Of a DNA stretch of 64,000 nt, positions 51,600 through 60,136 are shown piece after piece (position 1 is the first letter of the stretch; the number at the start of each line of letters is the position of its first letter). The translations under genes were made by a program, and so were the position numbers. Below the pieces are notes generated by a model. The model was not told the origin of the DNA. It was given only the letters and a program-made list of their open reading frames with translations, and ran no database searches. This DNA comes from Novosphingobium hassiacum (GTDB lineage: Bacteria > Pseudomonadota > Alphaproteobacteria > Sphingomonadales > Sphingomonadaceae). The DNA lies in NCBI RefSeq assembly GCF_014196055.1, contig NZ_JACICY010000002.1, positions 62,001 to 126,000 of the forward strand, in the 5' to 3' direction.

Positions 51600-52399
51600 C
51601 CGGACTTATGCAGGGAAAGCGCGGCCTGATCATGGGGCTGGCCAACGACAAGTCGCTCGCCTGGGGCATCGCCAAACGCCTGCACGAACAGGGCGCGGAA
51701 CTGGCCTTTTCCTATCAAGGCGAAGCACTGGAAAAGCGCGTACGCCCCCTGGCCGACAGTCTTGGCAGCGATTTTCTGATCGAATGCGATGTATCGAACA
51801 TGGACGCGCTCGACGCTACGTTCGACACACTCAAGGCGCGGTGGCCGACGATCGACTTCATCGTCCACGCGATCGGATTTTCCGACAAGAACGAGCTGCG
51901 CGGCAAATTCTACGACACCACGCTCGACAACTTCACGATGACGATGAACATTTCGGCCTACAGCCTGGTCGCCGTGACCAAGCGCGCGGTCGAGATGATG
52001 CCGGACGGCGGTTCGATCGTGACGCTGACCTATTACGGCGCGGAAAAGGTCGTGCCGCACTACAACGTGATGGGCGTGGCCAAGGCAGCGCTTGAGGCGA
52101 GCGTCAAGTATCTCGCCAACGACTGTGGCCCGGCCAATATCCGCGTCAACGCGATTTCCGCCGGACCGATCAAGACGCTGGCGGCCAGCGGCATCGGCGA
52201 TTTCCGCTACATCCTCAAGTGGAACGAGCTGAACAGCCCGCTCCGTCGCAACGTGACCATCGAGGATGTCGGTGGTGCCGGCTTGTACCTGCTGTCCGAC
52301 CTTGCCTCAGGCGTGACCGGCGAGACGCACCATGTCGATGCGGGCTATCACACGATCGGCATGAAGCAGGAAGACGCGCCGGACATCGCGCTGAGCTAG
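51596..52399 (+). CDS. fabI: Enoyl-[acyl-carrier-protein] reductase FabI
   Basis: The 267-residue short-chain reductase has the cofactor-binding GLANDKSLAWGIA (about 14-26), the catalytic Tyr-Lys pair in YYGAEKVVPHYNVMGVAKAALE (the Tyr-x6-Lys spacing typical of FabI, not the Tyr-x3-Lys of classical SDRs), and NAISAGPIKTLAASGI. It reduces enoyl-ACP with NADH in fatty-acid elongation and is the target of triclosan. It overlaps the YihY gene, forming an operon with the CbpA-like gene. Confidence 0.97.
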   Translation: MTGLMQGKRGLIMGLANDKSLAWGIAKRLHEQGAELAFSYQGEALEKRVRPLADSLGSDFLIECDVSNMDALDATFDTLKARWPTIDFIVHAIGFSDKNELRGKFYDTTLDNFTMTMNISAYSLVAVTKRAVEMMPDGGSIVTLTYYGAEKVVPHYNVMGVAKAALEASVKYLANDCGPANIRVNAISAGPIKTLAASGIGDFRYILKWNELNSPLRRNVTIEDVGGAGLYLLSDLASGVTGETHHVDAGYHTIGMKQEDAPDIALS

Positions 52400-52433
52400 C
52401 GTCCAAACCCTTCCCACAGGGAAAGCGGGATAA

Positions 52434-52500
52434 TTCGCGCAGAGGCCGCAGGGCACGCAGAGAGGTTGCGCTAAACTCTCTGCGGTCTCTGCGCGAAAAA
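52434..52500. repeat. Dispersed inverted repeat, family A, copy 2
   Basis: The arms begin with TTCGCGCAGAG at 52434 and end with CTCTGCGCGAA at 52497, with an imperfect stem of about 30 bp and a short loop. It lies in the convergent gap after fabI, where it could act as a bidirectional terminator. No other gene is seen between 52400 and 52531. Confidence 0.85.
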
Positions 52501-52531
52501 TTCTTGGGCTCTACCCAATGCCCGTTGGTAA

Positions 52532-53104
52532 TCAGGGCTGCGGGGCGGGCAACGGCGCTGGTGGCTGGGCATCCGCAGCGGCGTCGCGTTCGCGCTTGAG
52601 ACGGGCTTCGTATTCCTTTTCGATCTGCTCGACGCGGCCCTGTTCGGCTGCGGCGTCGGCGTCGATCGTCTGCAGGCGGCGGGCGCGTTCTTCTTCGATC
52701 AACTTGCCGAACTGAACGTCGGTCGAGTTGCGCTTTTCTGCGTAAGCCTTGTCGATCAAGCGCGTGAGGCAACCGGTGGCCCCGCCCGAACCGACGGCCG
52801 AGCATGAATTGGTGCCGAATGCTCCAACGGTTTCATAGGCCCTCACGCGCTGGCTCCACGCCTGGTTCACCGCAGCGTTGGGGTTGTCGCGCAAAGGTGC
52901 GGGGATGCGGAAGCGTTCTTCTTCTTCCTTGCGCGCGCAGACCGTGATCGTGCCGTCAGTTGAAGCAGGGCACGGATCGTCGCCGTAGATGATGATCTGG
53001 TTTACGCGTTCTCCCGCAGGGTCCGTCAGCGTGGTGTCCTGCGCGAGAGCCGGGAACGCGAATGCGCTGGTGGCAATCAGGGCGGCGGGCAACAGGCGCT
53101 TCAT
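52532..53104 (-). CDS. Secreted DGTI-x-VC motif protein, paralogue of 15419-15892
   Basis: The 190-residue protein has a signal peptide (cleavage about after ALA, 19-21) and then DGTITVCARKE at 50-60 and ERFRIPAPLRD at 63-73, aligned with DGTIVVCGGKE...ERLPLRDE of the gene at 15419. Further Cys positions (PCPAS before the motif, SCSAVG and TGCLTRLIDKAY after it) suggest two disulphides. The C-terminal half is a charged helical coiled region (EKEYEARLKRERDAA) with a Pro tail. Start at 53104 has GGAG seven bases upstream. Function unknown. Confidence 0.8.
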   Translation of the reverse strand: MKRLLPAALIATSAFAFPALAQDTTLTDPAGERVNQIIIYGDDPCPASTDGTITVCARKEEEERFRIPAPLRDNPNAAVNQAWSQRVRAYETVGAFGTNSCSAVGSGGATGCLTRLIDKAYAEKRNSTDVQFGKLIEEERARRLQTIDADAAAEQGRVEQIEKEYEARLKRERDAAADAQPPAPLPAPQP

Positions 53105-53181
53105 CTTGGATCTCCGGTAGGCTTGCCTGCAATATAGGCCGCCCGTGTAGTGAATGGTAGATGAAGCGGGACGTTCCCGGT

Positions 53182-53694
53182 TCAAATCCGCTTGCTGAGC
53201 GCGATCGCGGCGCGGCAACCGAGGCGGATGGCGTGAAACAGGACCGGATAGGCCGGGGCCTTTTCCGCGCCGGCCGCCAGCGCCGAGCCGAGGTGTTCGC
53301 GCTCATCATCGCGGAATTCGCGGATCATGGCGCTGAGCTCGGGGTCGTCCTCGCCCAGTTCCTCGAGCTGTTCGGTATAGTGGCGGTCGATCTCGGTCTC
53401 GATCGCAGCGGTGCAGGCCATGGCAGCTTCAGGACCGATCAGCGCGGTGGCCGCGCCCAGGGCAAAGCCCGCGGCGGACCACACCGGCTGGAGCGCGGTG
53501 GGCCGCACGCCGCGCTGCGCAATCAACGCGTCGAATTTCTGACGGTGCCCGGCTTCCTGTTCCGCCATCGCCGCGATTTCGGCCGAGTGCGGGGCACGGT
53601 CGCCCATCACCGCGAGCTGGCCTGCATAAATACGGGTAGCGCCGAACTCTCCGGCCTGATCGACGCGGAGCATGCTTGCGTGCTTCTGAGTCAT
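53182..53694 (-). CDS. coq7: Demethoxyubiquinone hydroxylase Coq7
   Basis: The 170-residue membrane-associated enzyme is of the carboxylate-bridged diiron class, with ligands in GEFGATRIYAGQ, EQEAGHRQ, EIDRHYTEQ and DDEREH. It hydroxylates demethoxyubiquinol in ubiquinone synthesis. It ends in AIALSKRI, a family-typical end, and its start overlaps the stop of dsbB by four bases. Confidence 0.95.
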   Translation of the reverse strand: MTQKHASMLRVDQAGEFGATRIYAGQLAVMGDRAPHSAEIAAMAEQEAGHRQKFDALIAQRGVRPTALQPVWSAAGFALGAATALIGPEAAMACTAAIETEIDRHYTEQLEELGEDDPELSAMIREFRDDEREHLGSALAAGAEKAPAYPVLFHAIRLGCRAAIALSKRI

Positions 53695-54170
53695 GCCCTG
53701 CGTCCCTTACCAAGAGTTGCGAAAATCAGAACCGCGCCGGCCATCGAGATCAGGAAGTTGAAGCCTGCGAGGCTGACCCCGAACAGGGTCCACGGCGCGA
53801 CATCGCAGCGCACGACCGGCGCGTTCATGATCGCGTCGAGCGGGTTGCCGCTGCCTGCAACGGTGGCGCAAGCGGTGACGCCTTCCCACCAGTTGTATTC
53901 GACGCCCGCATGGAAAGCACCGATCAGGCCCGATGCGGCAATGCAGATCGCGGCGAGGATCACGGCCATGTCGCCGCTACCCTTGCCCTTCATGGTAAAG
54001 GCCAGCAACGCCAGCACGATCGCGGCGATGTGCGGATAGCGTTGCCACCAGCACATCTCGCACGGGTACAAGCCGAAGCCGAATTGCGAAATCAGCGCAC
54101 CACCCATCAGCGCGGCGGGCACGATCAGCGCAAGGGCATAGGCGGCGTTTCTGGACTGGACCGGTGTCAT
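53691..54170 (-). CDS. dsbB: Disulphide bond formation protein DsbB
   Basis: The 159-residue inner-membrane protein has four spans and the CEMCWWQR redox pair near residue 38, with a second Cys pair (ACATVAGSG...VVRCD) in the periplasmic loop. It reoxidises DsbA and passes electrons to ubiquinone. Pairing with coq7, a ubiquinone synthesis gene, fits the quinone dependence. It lies between ctpA (14-bp gap) and coq7 (overlap). No dsbA is in the window. Confidence 0.94.
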   Translation of the reverse strand: MTPVQSRNAAYALALIVPAALMGGALISQFGFGLYPCEMCWWQRYPHIAAIVLALLAFTMKGKGSGDMAVILAAICIAASGLIGAFHAGVEYNWWEGVTACATVAGSGNPLDAIMNAPVVRCDVAPWTLFGVSLAGFNFLISMAGAVLIFATLGKGRRA

Positions 54171-54184
54171 GGCCCCCAGCCCTA

Positions 54185-55528
54185 TTACCGCTTCAGCTTG
54201 GCCGCAAGTGCACTACGGGGCGCAGTCCGGCCGAGCGTCTGGACAGCGTAGTAGAGCTGGAAGTCCTTGATGTTCTTCGCCTTGAGTTCCTCGGCCGTCA
54301 TCTTGAACCGCGGATCGTCGAGCTTGTCCTTTTCAAGGTCCTTGTCGTCCAGCTTGATTTCGTTGATCAGATGGCCGCGCAGGTCGCTCTCACGGTAGGA
54401 ACGCGCGGCGCGCTTGCGCAAGTCGGGGTCGGAAATCTGCGGCACAGCGATGTCGGGATCGATGCCGCCTTCCTGCACCGACTTGCCCGAAGGCGTGTAA
54501 TAGCGCGCGGTGGTCAGCTTGATCGCGGTATCGCGGGTGAGCGGAATCAAAGTCTGGACGCTGCCCTTGCCGAAGCTGCGCTGGCCCATGACGACCGCGC
54601 GGTGCTGGTCCTGCAGCGCGCCCGCAACAATTTCCGAAGCGGAAGCCGAGCCTTCGTCGATCAGCACGATGATCGGCGTGCCCTTGGCGATATCGCCCTT
54701 GGTCATGATCTCGGCGGGATAGACCTCGTTATCGCGGGCATAACGGCCGCGCTGCGACACGATCGTGCCCTTGTCGAGGAACAGATCGGACAGCGCGACG
54801 GCTTCATCGAGCAAACCGCCCGGATTGCTGCGCAGATCGAGCACGAGCCCGGTGACCTTGCCGCCGGTCTTGACCTTGATGTCGTTCCACGCCTTCATCA
54901 CCGAGGCACCGACATCGGCGCTGAAGCTCGATACCGAGATCACACCGACGTTGCCCTGGACTTCCCATTCGACGGGCTTCAGTTCGATGATCTTGCGGGT
55001 GATGGTCACATCGAAAGGCTCGTCGCGTCCCTGCCGGAACACGCTGAGGCGGATCTGGCTGCCGGGAACGCCGCGCATCTGATCGACCGCTTCGTCGAGC
55101 GAACCGCCGTAGATCAGCTTGCCGTCGAGGTGCGTGATATAGTCGCCAGCCTTGATCCCGGCGAGATCGGCCGGGCTGCCCTTGGTCGGCGCGATAACCT
55201 TGACCGCGCCGTCATCCAGCGTGACCGAAAGGCCCAGCCCGCCGTAAGAGCCTTCGGTCTGCGTCCGCAGGTTCTCGAAATCGCGCGCGTCGAGGTACGA
55301 GCTGTGGGGATCGAGCGTGGCGAGCATGCCGTCGATCGCGCCCTTGAGCAGCTTGTCGTCATCCACCGGCTCGACGTAGTTTGCTTTCACGCGCTCGTAG
55401 ATCGCGACGAGTTTGCCGAATTCTGGCCCGGAGCGCGCGTCAACTGCGGCAAGGCCGGCGGTGGCGACAGGGATCAGTGCGACTGCGGTAACGAGTGCGC
55501 TGGCACGCAGCAGAGGTGCGAACTTCAT
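54185..55528 (-). CDS. ctpA: Carboxyl-terminal processing peptidase (S41, CtpA-like)
   Basis: The 447-residue protein has a signal peptide (about 1-28), a PDZ domain (about 95-165, GLGLSVTL...IKAGDYITHLDG) and the S41 catalytic core: the serine in DEGSASASEIVAGALQ (about 325) and the lysine in RSFGKGSVQTLIPL. It cleaves unstructured C-termini of periplasmic proteins and controls envelope hydrolases. Its position directly after envC, a hydrolase activator, is the usual alphaproteobacterial order. Confidence 0.95.
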   Translation of the reverse strand: MKFAPLLRASALVTAVALIPVATAGLAAVDARSGPEFGKLVAIYERVKANYVEPVDDDKLLKGAIDGMLATLDPHSSYLDARDFENLRTQTEGSYGGLGLSVTLDDGAVKVIAPTKGSPADLAGIKAGDYITHLDGKLIYGGSLDEAVDQMRGVPGSQIRLSVFRQGRDEPFDVTITRKIIELKPVEWEVQGNVGVISVSSFSADVGASVMKAWNDIKVKTGGKVTGLVLDLRSNPGGLLDEAVALSDLFLDKGTIVSQRGRYARDNEVYPAEIMTKGDIAKGTPIIVLIDEGSASASEIVAGALQDQHRAVVMGQRSFGKGSVQTLIPLTRDTAIKLTTARYYTPSGKSVQEGGIDPDIAVPQISDPDLRKRAARSYRESDLRGHLINEIKLDDKDLEKDKLDDPRFKMTAEELKAKNIKDFQLYYAVQTLGRTAPRSALAAKLKR

Positions 55529-55654
55529 TTGCCCTTGGGGCCTTTCGCGAAGAGTCGGGGTATCTTGAGGGTTGTATAACCACCAGTGGCTTAACGCCAG
55601 ATGAGGTTTTTAACGGGGCGATCGACGAACGGCTGTCCGCGTTCGACCGGCGCT

Positions 55655-56869
55655 CTAACCACGCACCTGTTCGAGCGGGTTTACCGGCACCCCATCGCGG
55701 CGGACTTCGACGGTGAGGACGCTGCGACCCGCACCGGCGCTGCCGATGGGCGATCCCTGTACGACCCTTTCACCGACCGCGGCCTCGATACGCCCCAGAT
55801 TGGTGACCAGTGTGGTCCAGCCGCCGTCATGCTCGACGATCACGATCCGGCCGTAGCCGCGATAGGGTCCGGCAAAAGCGATCCGGCCGTCGGCAGGCGA
55901 GACGACTTGCGCGCCGCCATTGGCCGCAAGCGCGATGCCCGAGGTCAGGCCGGTCGGCGACTGCTCGCCAAAGCCCGAGACGAGGCGGCCTGCGAGGGGA
56001 ACGATCCAGGCGAGGTTGGAACCGGTCGGCGACACTGCGGCGGGCGAATCGACGACCATCAGCACTTCGCCCGGTCGGCTTGGCGGGAGCACCGGGCCGG
56101 GCAGCGCCGCAAGTCGGCTGCGCAACGCACCGTCGGTCTGAAGCTGGGCCATCAGCGAGGACAAGTCCCGGGCCTGTTCAGCCAGCGCCATCGCCTGATC
56201 GGCCTCGCGGCTGGCGACGCCTTGCGCGGCGCGCGAAGCGAGGCGCTGGCGGCTTTCGAGTGCGGCGAGTTCGACCTTGCGCGCGCTAAGCGCCTTTTCG
56301 CCCGCGCGCTGATCCCGCGCGGCGAGGCGCGCCTGTTCCTGAAGTTTGCGGCCACGCTGGATTTCGGCGCGCAGGCCTGCGGTGCGGCGACGCACTTCGG
56401 GCAGCATCGTTTCCATGACAGCGCGCAGATACACCGTGTCGCGCAAGCTTTCGGCGCGGACGAGGCTGAAGGCGAGCGGGCGGCGGGCCATCATCTGCAG
56501 CGCTGCGGTCAGGCGCACGACGGGTTCCTGCCGCTCAGCCATGCGATCGCGCAAGCTCTCACGCTGGCGGTCGATCAGCGCGATCTTGGCCTGCGCCAGT
56601 TCGATCTCGGCTTCGGACTGCTGGATGCGGGCGGCGACGGCGGCGGATTCACGCGCGGTGCGGTCTGCATCGGCGGTGGCGTTGCGCGCGGCCTGTTCGA
56701 GCTTCTCTGCGCGGGCGCGGGTCATCGCGAGCGATTGCCCGGCGCGGCGCAATGCCTCGCCCGCCTCGCCAGCGTCGGCAAACGGGGAAGCCTGCTGGGC
56801 AGACACCTGCCAGCCCGCGACCCCGGCCAGCGCCAGCATTGTGAGAATGAACGCGAAACGTGACGTCAT
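55655..56869 (-). CDS. EnvC-like M23 murein hydrolase activator
   Basis: The 404-residue protein has a signal peptide, a long coiled-coil region (about 30-250, rich in Ala, Glu and Arg) and a C-terminal M23 (LytM) domain (about 290-400: VSPADGRIAFAGPYRGYGRIVIVEHDGGW). The HxxxD and HxH zinc ligands of active LytM peptidases are missing: the usual HxG site reads NGGAQ and the final segment VLTVEVRRDG lacks the HLHF signature. This indicates a non-catalytic activator of amidases, as EnvC is. It lies between rlmH and ctpA. Confidence 0.9.
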   Translation of the reverse strand: MTSRFAFILTMLALAGVAGWQVSAQQASPFADAGEAGEALRRAGQSLAMTRARAEKLEQAARNATADADRTARESAAVAARIQQSEAEIELAQAKIALIDRQRESLRDRMAERQEPVVRLTAALQMMARRPLAFSLVRAESLRDTVYLRAVMETMLPEVRRRTAGLRAEIQRGRKLQEQARLAARDQRAGEKALSARKVELAALESRQRLASRAAQGVASREADQAMALAEQARDLSSLMAQLQTDGALRSRLAALPGPVLPPSRPGEVLMVVDSPAAVSPTGSNLAWIVPLAGRLVSGFGEQSPTGLTSGIALAANGGAQVVSPADGRIAFAGPYRGYGRIVIVEHDGGWTTLVTNLGRIEAAVGERVVQGSPIGSAGAGRSVLTVEVRRDGVPVNPLEQVRG

Positions 56870-56878
56870 GACGCTTGC

Positions 56879-57304
56879 TTATCCCTCGCGATGGTAGGGA
56901 TGGCCAGCCAGAATGCTGGTGGCGCGCCACAGTTGTTCGGCGAGCATCGCGCGGGCGAGCATGTGCGGCCAGGTGGCCTTGCCGAACGCAATCAGCAGGT
57001 CTGCACTTTCGCGCGAGGCCTCGTCATGACCGTCGGCCGCGCCGATGAGGAACCGCGTTTCGCGCACACCATCGTCGCGCCAGCGGCCCAGAATCGCCGC
57101 AAATTCGCTGGAGGTGAGTTGCTTGCCGCGCTCGTCCATCGCGACGGTGCGCGATGGTGTCTGGCTGGGCGCGGGAATTACGCCACCCTTGTCGGGCAGC
57201 TCAGTGACCTTCCAGCCCCACGCGATCCGCTTGGCATAACGATCCACCAGCTCCGCCTCGGGCGAGCGGCCGATCTTGCCGCGAGCTATGATGTGGAGGA
57301 GCAT
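56879..57304 (-). CDS. rlmH: 23S rRNA (pseudouridine-1915-N3)-methyltransferase RlmH
   Basis: The 141-residue SPOUT methyltransferase is a knotted homodimer; RETRFLIGAADGHDE (about 97-111) is the SAM-binding loop. It starts MLLHIIARGKIGRSPEAELVDRYAKRI, as the family does. It methylates pseudouridine 1915 in helix 69 of the large subunit. It lies nine bases before envC, forming a run with the wall and protease genes. Confidence 0.95.
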   Translation of the reverse strand: MLLHIIARGKIGRSPEAELVDRYAKRIAWGWKVTELPDKGGVIPAPSQTPSRTVAMDERGKQLTSSEFAAILGRWRDDGVRETRFLIGAADGHDEASRESADLLIAFGKATWPHMLARAMLAEQLWRATSILAGHPYHREG

Positions 57305-57363
57305 TCGGGCGGTGTAGCGCGGTTAGGCGGGGAGTTGAATCCCCGAAGGGAAGAAGTACGGGG

Positions 57364-57440
57364 TTTCGCGCAGAGATCGCAGAGGACGCCAAGAGAAGGT
57401 TTCGCCACCTCTCCGCGTCCTCTGCGATCTCTGCGCGAAA
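57364..57440. repeat. Dispersed inverted repeat, family A, copy 3 (perfect 26-bp arms)
   Basis: TTTCGCGCAGAGATCGCAGAGGACGC-type arm at 57364-57389 is matched exactly in inverted form at 57415-57440, with a 25-base loop. The inner part differs from the other two copies but the terminal TTCGCGCAGAG is shared. It lies between rlmH and rsfS. Confidence 0.9.
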
Positions 57441-57461
57441 ATGATAAAAGCCCGAAGGGCT

Positions 57462-57866
57462 TTAAGCCGCGCCTGCGTCTCCGAAATTCCACATGCGTTC
57501 GAGGTTGTAGAACGTGCGGACTTCGGGGCGGAACAGGTGGACGACGACGTCGCCTGCATCGATCAGCACCCAGTCGGCAGCCGGCAGGCCTTCGATGCGG
57601 GCGTGGCCATAGCCACCGTGCTTGACGCGCTCGGCCAGCTTCTGCGCCATCGAGGCGACCTGACGGGTCGAGCGGCCCGAGGCGATCACCATGTAATCGG
57701 CGATCGAGCTCTTGCCTTCGAGGGCAAGGCTGACGACTTCCATCGCCTGGTCATCGTCGAGCGACGCCAGAATGAGATCGTGCAGGGCTGCGGCGGTCTT
57801 TTCGGCTTTTACCGGGACTTGGCTGGCTTTGTCGGCACTTGCCGAAATTGGTTGAACACTGGTCAT
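57462..57866 (-). CDS. rsfS: Ribosome silencing factor RsfS
   Basis: The 134-residue protein is of the DUF143/RsfS fold (DDDQAMEVVSLALEGKSSIADYMVIASGRSTRQVASMAQKL...ADWVLIDAGDVVVHLF). It binds L14 and blocks subunit joining under nutrient limitation. The usual order nadD-rsfS-rlmH is kept, though a repeat separates it from rlmH. Family-typical length. Confidence 0.95.
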   Translation of the reverse strand: MTSVQPISASADKASQVPVKAEKTAAALHDLILASLDDDQAMEVVSLALEGKSSIADYMVIASGRSTRQVASMAQKLAERVKHGGYGHARIEGLPAADWVLIDAGDVVVHLFRPEVRTFYNLERMWNFGDAGAA

Positions 57867-57975
57867 GTCGCGCGAAATGGCCTCCGTGGCTCAAGAGTCA
57901 AGGAATAACGTTTGGATAGGACGTGAGTTTCGGGCTCGCGCCTGGCGGGCGCGAAGGCTTGGAGCAGGTGCAGGC

Positions 57976-58650
57976 TCAGGATTTGCCCCGCTTAACAGCG
58001 CGATGGGTGACTCCATCGCGCAGACCGACCGTGCCGATGCGGTCGGCCCAGTCCGGATCGGCGGCGCGAATCGCGCTGGCCGATCGAGAATCGGGATCGA
58101 AGCGAAGAATGGTCAGCGCCGGAACGCCTCGCACTGCGCCGGAAACGAGCTGTCCGGGCCGCTGACGCCAGCGGCGCAGCCAGGCCATGGCAGGACTTGC
58201 CAGGGCAGCGCCATCATATCCCGGCCTCGCGATCACTGCAATCGGCATCTCCCGTGCAATCAACCGCCAATCCTTCCAGCGGTGCAACTGGGCGAGATTG
58301 TCCGCACCCATCAGCCAGATGAATCGTCTTTTGGGATAGCGCCGCCGGATCGCGCGCAACGTGTCGATGGTGAAACGCGTGCCCAGTTCGCGCTCGATCG
58401 CAGTGGCGCGGATCGGCGCGTTGCGGGCCCGTGCCTGCGCGGAAGCAAGACGTGCGGCCAGCGGAGCCATACCCTTGGCGGGCTTGAGCACATTGCCGGG
58501 TGACACCAGCCACCACACTTCGACGAGGCCGAGAGCATGGTGTGCGAACAGCGAGATGCGGCGATGACCGCCGTGCGCCGGATTGAAACTGCCGCCGAGA
58601 AGTCCGGTAAACTTCAGGGACGCACCTGCCCCGTGCCGCGCACCAGCCAC
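57976..58650 (-). CDS. nadD: Nicotinate-nucleotide adenylyltransferase NadD
   Basis: The 224-residue enzyme has the nucleotidyltransferase loop GLLGGSFNPAHGGHRRIS near residues 16-33 and the second motif FTIDTLRAIRRRYP. It transfers AMP to nicotinate mononucleotide in NAD synthesis. Its first codons overlap the end of proA; the start is a GTG at 58650 and a later start is possible (TTG near 58614). 109 bp separate it from rsfS. Confidence 0.93.
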   Translation of the reverse strand: MAGARHGAGASLKFTGLLGGSFNPAHGGHRRISLFAHHALGLVEVWWLVSPGNVLKPAKGMAPLAARLASAQARARNAPIRATAIERELGTRFTIDTLRAIRRRYPKRRFIWLMGADNLAQLHRWKDWRLIAREMPIAVIARPGYDGAALASPAMAWLRRWRQRPGQLVSGAVRGVPALTILRFDPDSRSASAIRAADPDWADRIGTVGLRDGVTHRAVKRGKS

Positions 58651-59906
58651 TTGTAAGTGGTCAGGCCTTCGAGCGCGACGGGGCCGCGTGCGTGGAGGCG
58701 CCCGGTGGCGATGCCGATTTCTGCGCCGAGCCCGAATTCGCCGCCATCGGCAAACTGGCTGGAGGCATTGTGCATGACGATCGCGCTGTCAGCCTCGGCA
58801 AGGAAGCGGTCGGCGACGGACTGGTCCTGCGTGACGATCGCGTCGGTGTGGCCCGAGGCGTGCGTCGAAACGTGCGTCAACGCGGCGTCGAGGCCGTCGA
58901 CCACCGCGACCGAGAGGATCGCTTCGAGGTATTCGGTGTCCCAGTCCTCATCGCTCGCAGGCAGGATGCGCGGGTCGATGGCGCAGGCGCGGGCGTCGCC
59001 GCGCAACTCGCAACCCGCATCGAGCAGCGGTTCGACCAGGCCGTGCGGATCGGGGTAGGTCGCGTCGATCAGCAGCGTTTCCATCGCGCCGCAGATGCCG
59101 GTGCGGCGCATCTTGGCATTGAGCGCGATCGCTTTGGCCATCGCCGGATCGGCGGCGGCGTGAACGAAAGTGTGGTTGATGCCGTCGAGGTGGGCGAGCA
59201 CCGGCACGCGCGCATCGGCCTGGACGCGGGCGACGAGGCTCTTGCCGCCGCGCGGAACGATCATGTCGATCAGCCCTGCCGCCGCAAGCATCGCGCCGAC
59301 AGCGGCACGGTCCTGCGTGGGCATCAGTTGCACGGCGTCGGCGGGGACGCCGCCCTGTGTGAGGCCTGCAACCAGGGCTGCATGGATCGCGCGGTTGGAA
59401 TGGACCGCCTCGGACCCGCCGCGCAGCAGCGTAGCATTGCCCGAGCGCACGCAGAGCGCGGCGGCATCGGCGGTGACGTTGGGACGGCTTTCGTAGATGA
59501 TGCCGATCACGCCGACCGGGATCCGCACGCGCTGCAGGACCATGCCGTTGGGGCGCGACGATTCATCGATCACATGGCCGACCGGATCGGTCAGCACGGC
59601 GACTTGCGCCACCGCGTCCGCCATCGCGGCAAGGCGTTCGGGCGTCAGCTTCAGCCGGTCGAGCATCGCGGACGACAGGCCGTTGGCCGCGCCATTGGCC
59701 ATATCGGTCGCGTTGGCGGCGAGGATGTCGCCTTCGGCAGCGCGCAAGGAGTCAGCGGCCAGCTGGAGAGCCTGCTCTTTTTCCGGAGAGGACATTCGCG
59801 CGAGTACCCGTTGCGCGGAGCGGGCGGCGCGGGCGATGCCTTCGACAAGATCGGTGACCGATTCGGCGGCTACGGTTTCAGCGGGCAATTCAAGCTGCGT
59901 GGACAT
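58614..59906 (-). CDS. proA: Gamma-glutamyl phosphate reductase ProA
   Basis: The 430-residue enzyme is a member of the aldehyde-dehydrogenase-like family; the catalytic Cys lies in MRRTGICGAMETLLID near 258-263. It reduces glutamyl phosphate to the semialdehyde in proline synthesis. Family segments VIYESRPNVTADAAALCVRSGNATLLRGG and TIVPRGG-like (IVPRGGKSLV) are present. Its end overlaps nadD. proB is not in this window. Confidence 0.95.
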   Translation of the reverse strand: MSTQLELPAETVAAESVTDLVEGIARAARSAQRVLARMSSPEKEQALQLAADSLRAAEGDILAANATDMANGAANGLSSAMLDRLKLTPERLAAMADAVAQVAVLTDPVGHVIDESSRPNGMVLQRVRIPVGVIGIIYESRPNVTADAAALCVRSGNATLLRGGSEAVHSNRAIHAALVAGLTQGGVPADAVQLMPTQDRAAVGAMLAAAGLIDMIVPRGGKSLVARVQADARVPVLAHLDGINHTFVHAAADPAMAKAIALNAKMRRTGICGAMETLLIDATYPDPHGLVEPLLDAGCELRGDARACAIDPRILPASDEDWDTEYLEAILSVAVVDGLDAALTHVSTHASGHTDAIVTQDQSVADRFLAEADSAIVMHNASSQFADGGEFGLGAEIGIATGRLHARGPVALEGLTTYKWLVRGTGQVRP

Positions 59907-60136
59907 GGGCGAGCCCTATCACCGTGCGGCGCTGGTGTCATCCGCCCGCACGAATCGAACCAGCTTTGCGCAATACATGCGCGACATCACAAAGCTGCAA
60001 TCGATTCATCGGGCGACTCACACGCTTCGACCCGTGTAGGGACAATCCGATTCGCCACGGTTGGTTCCCGCAGGTAACGCGCCCGCCGACGGGATCGAAA
60101 AATAAATACGACGGGGGTCGCTCAATCTTGCCTACC

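Noticed and set aside
53135-53182. tRNA-Gly-like stretch (GTGTAGTGAATGGTAG ... GGTTCAAATCC)
   Set aside because: It has D-arm-like and T-arm-like segments, but there is no matching 3' acceptor strand and no proper anticodon stem, and the GGTTCAAATCC part is the end of coq7 (SKRI-stop). It could be a chance likeness or a remnant; tRNAscan on 53100-53250 would decide.
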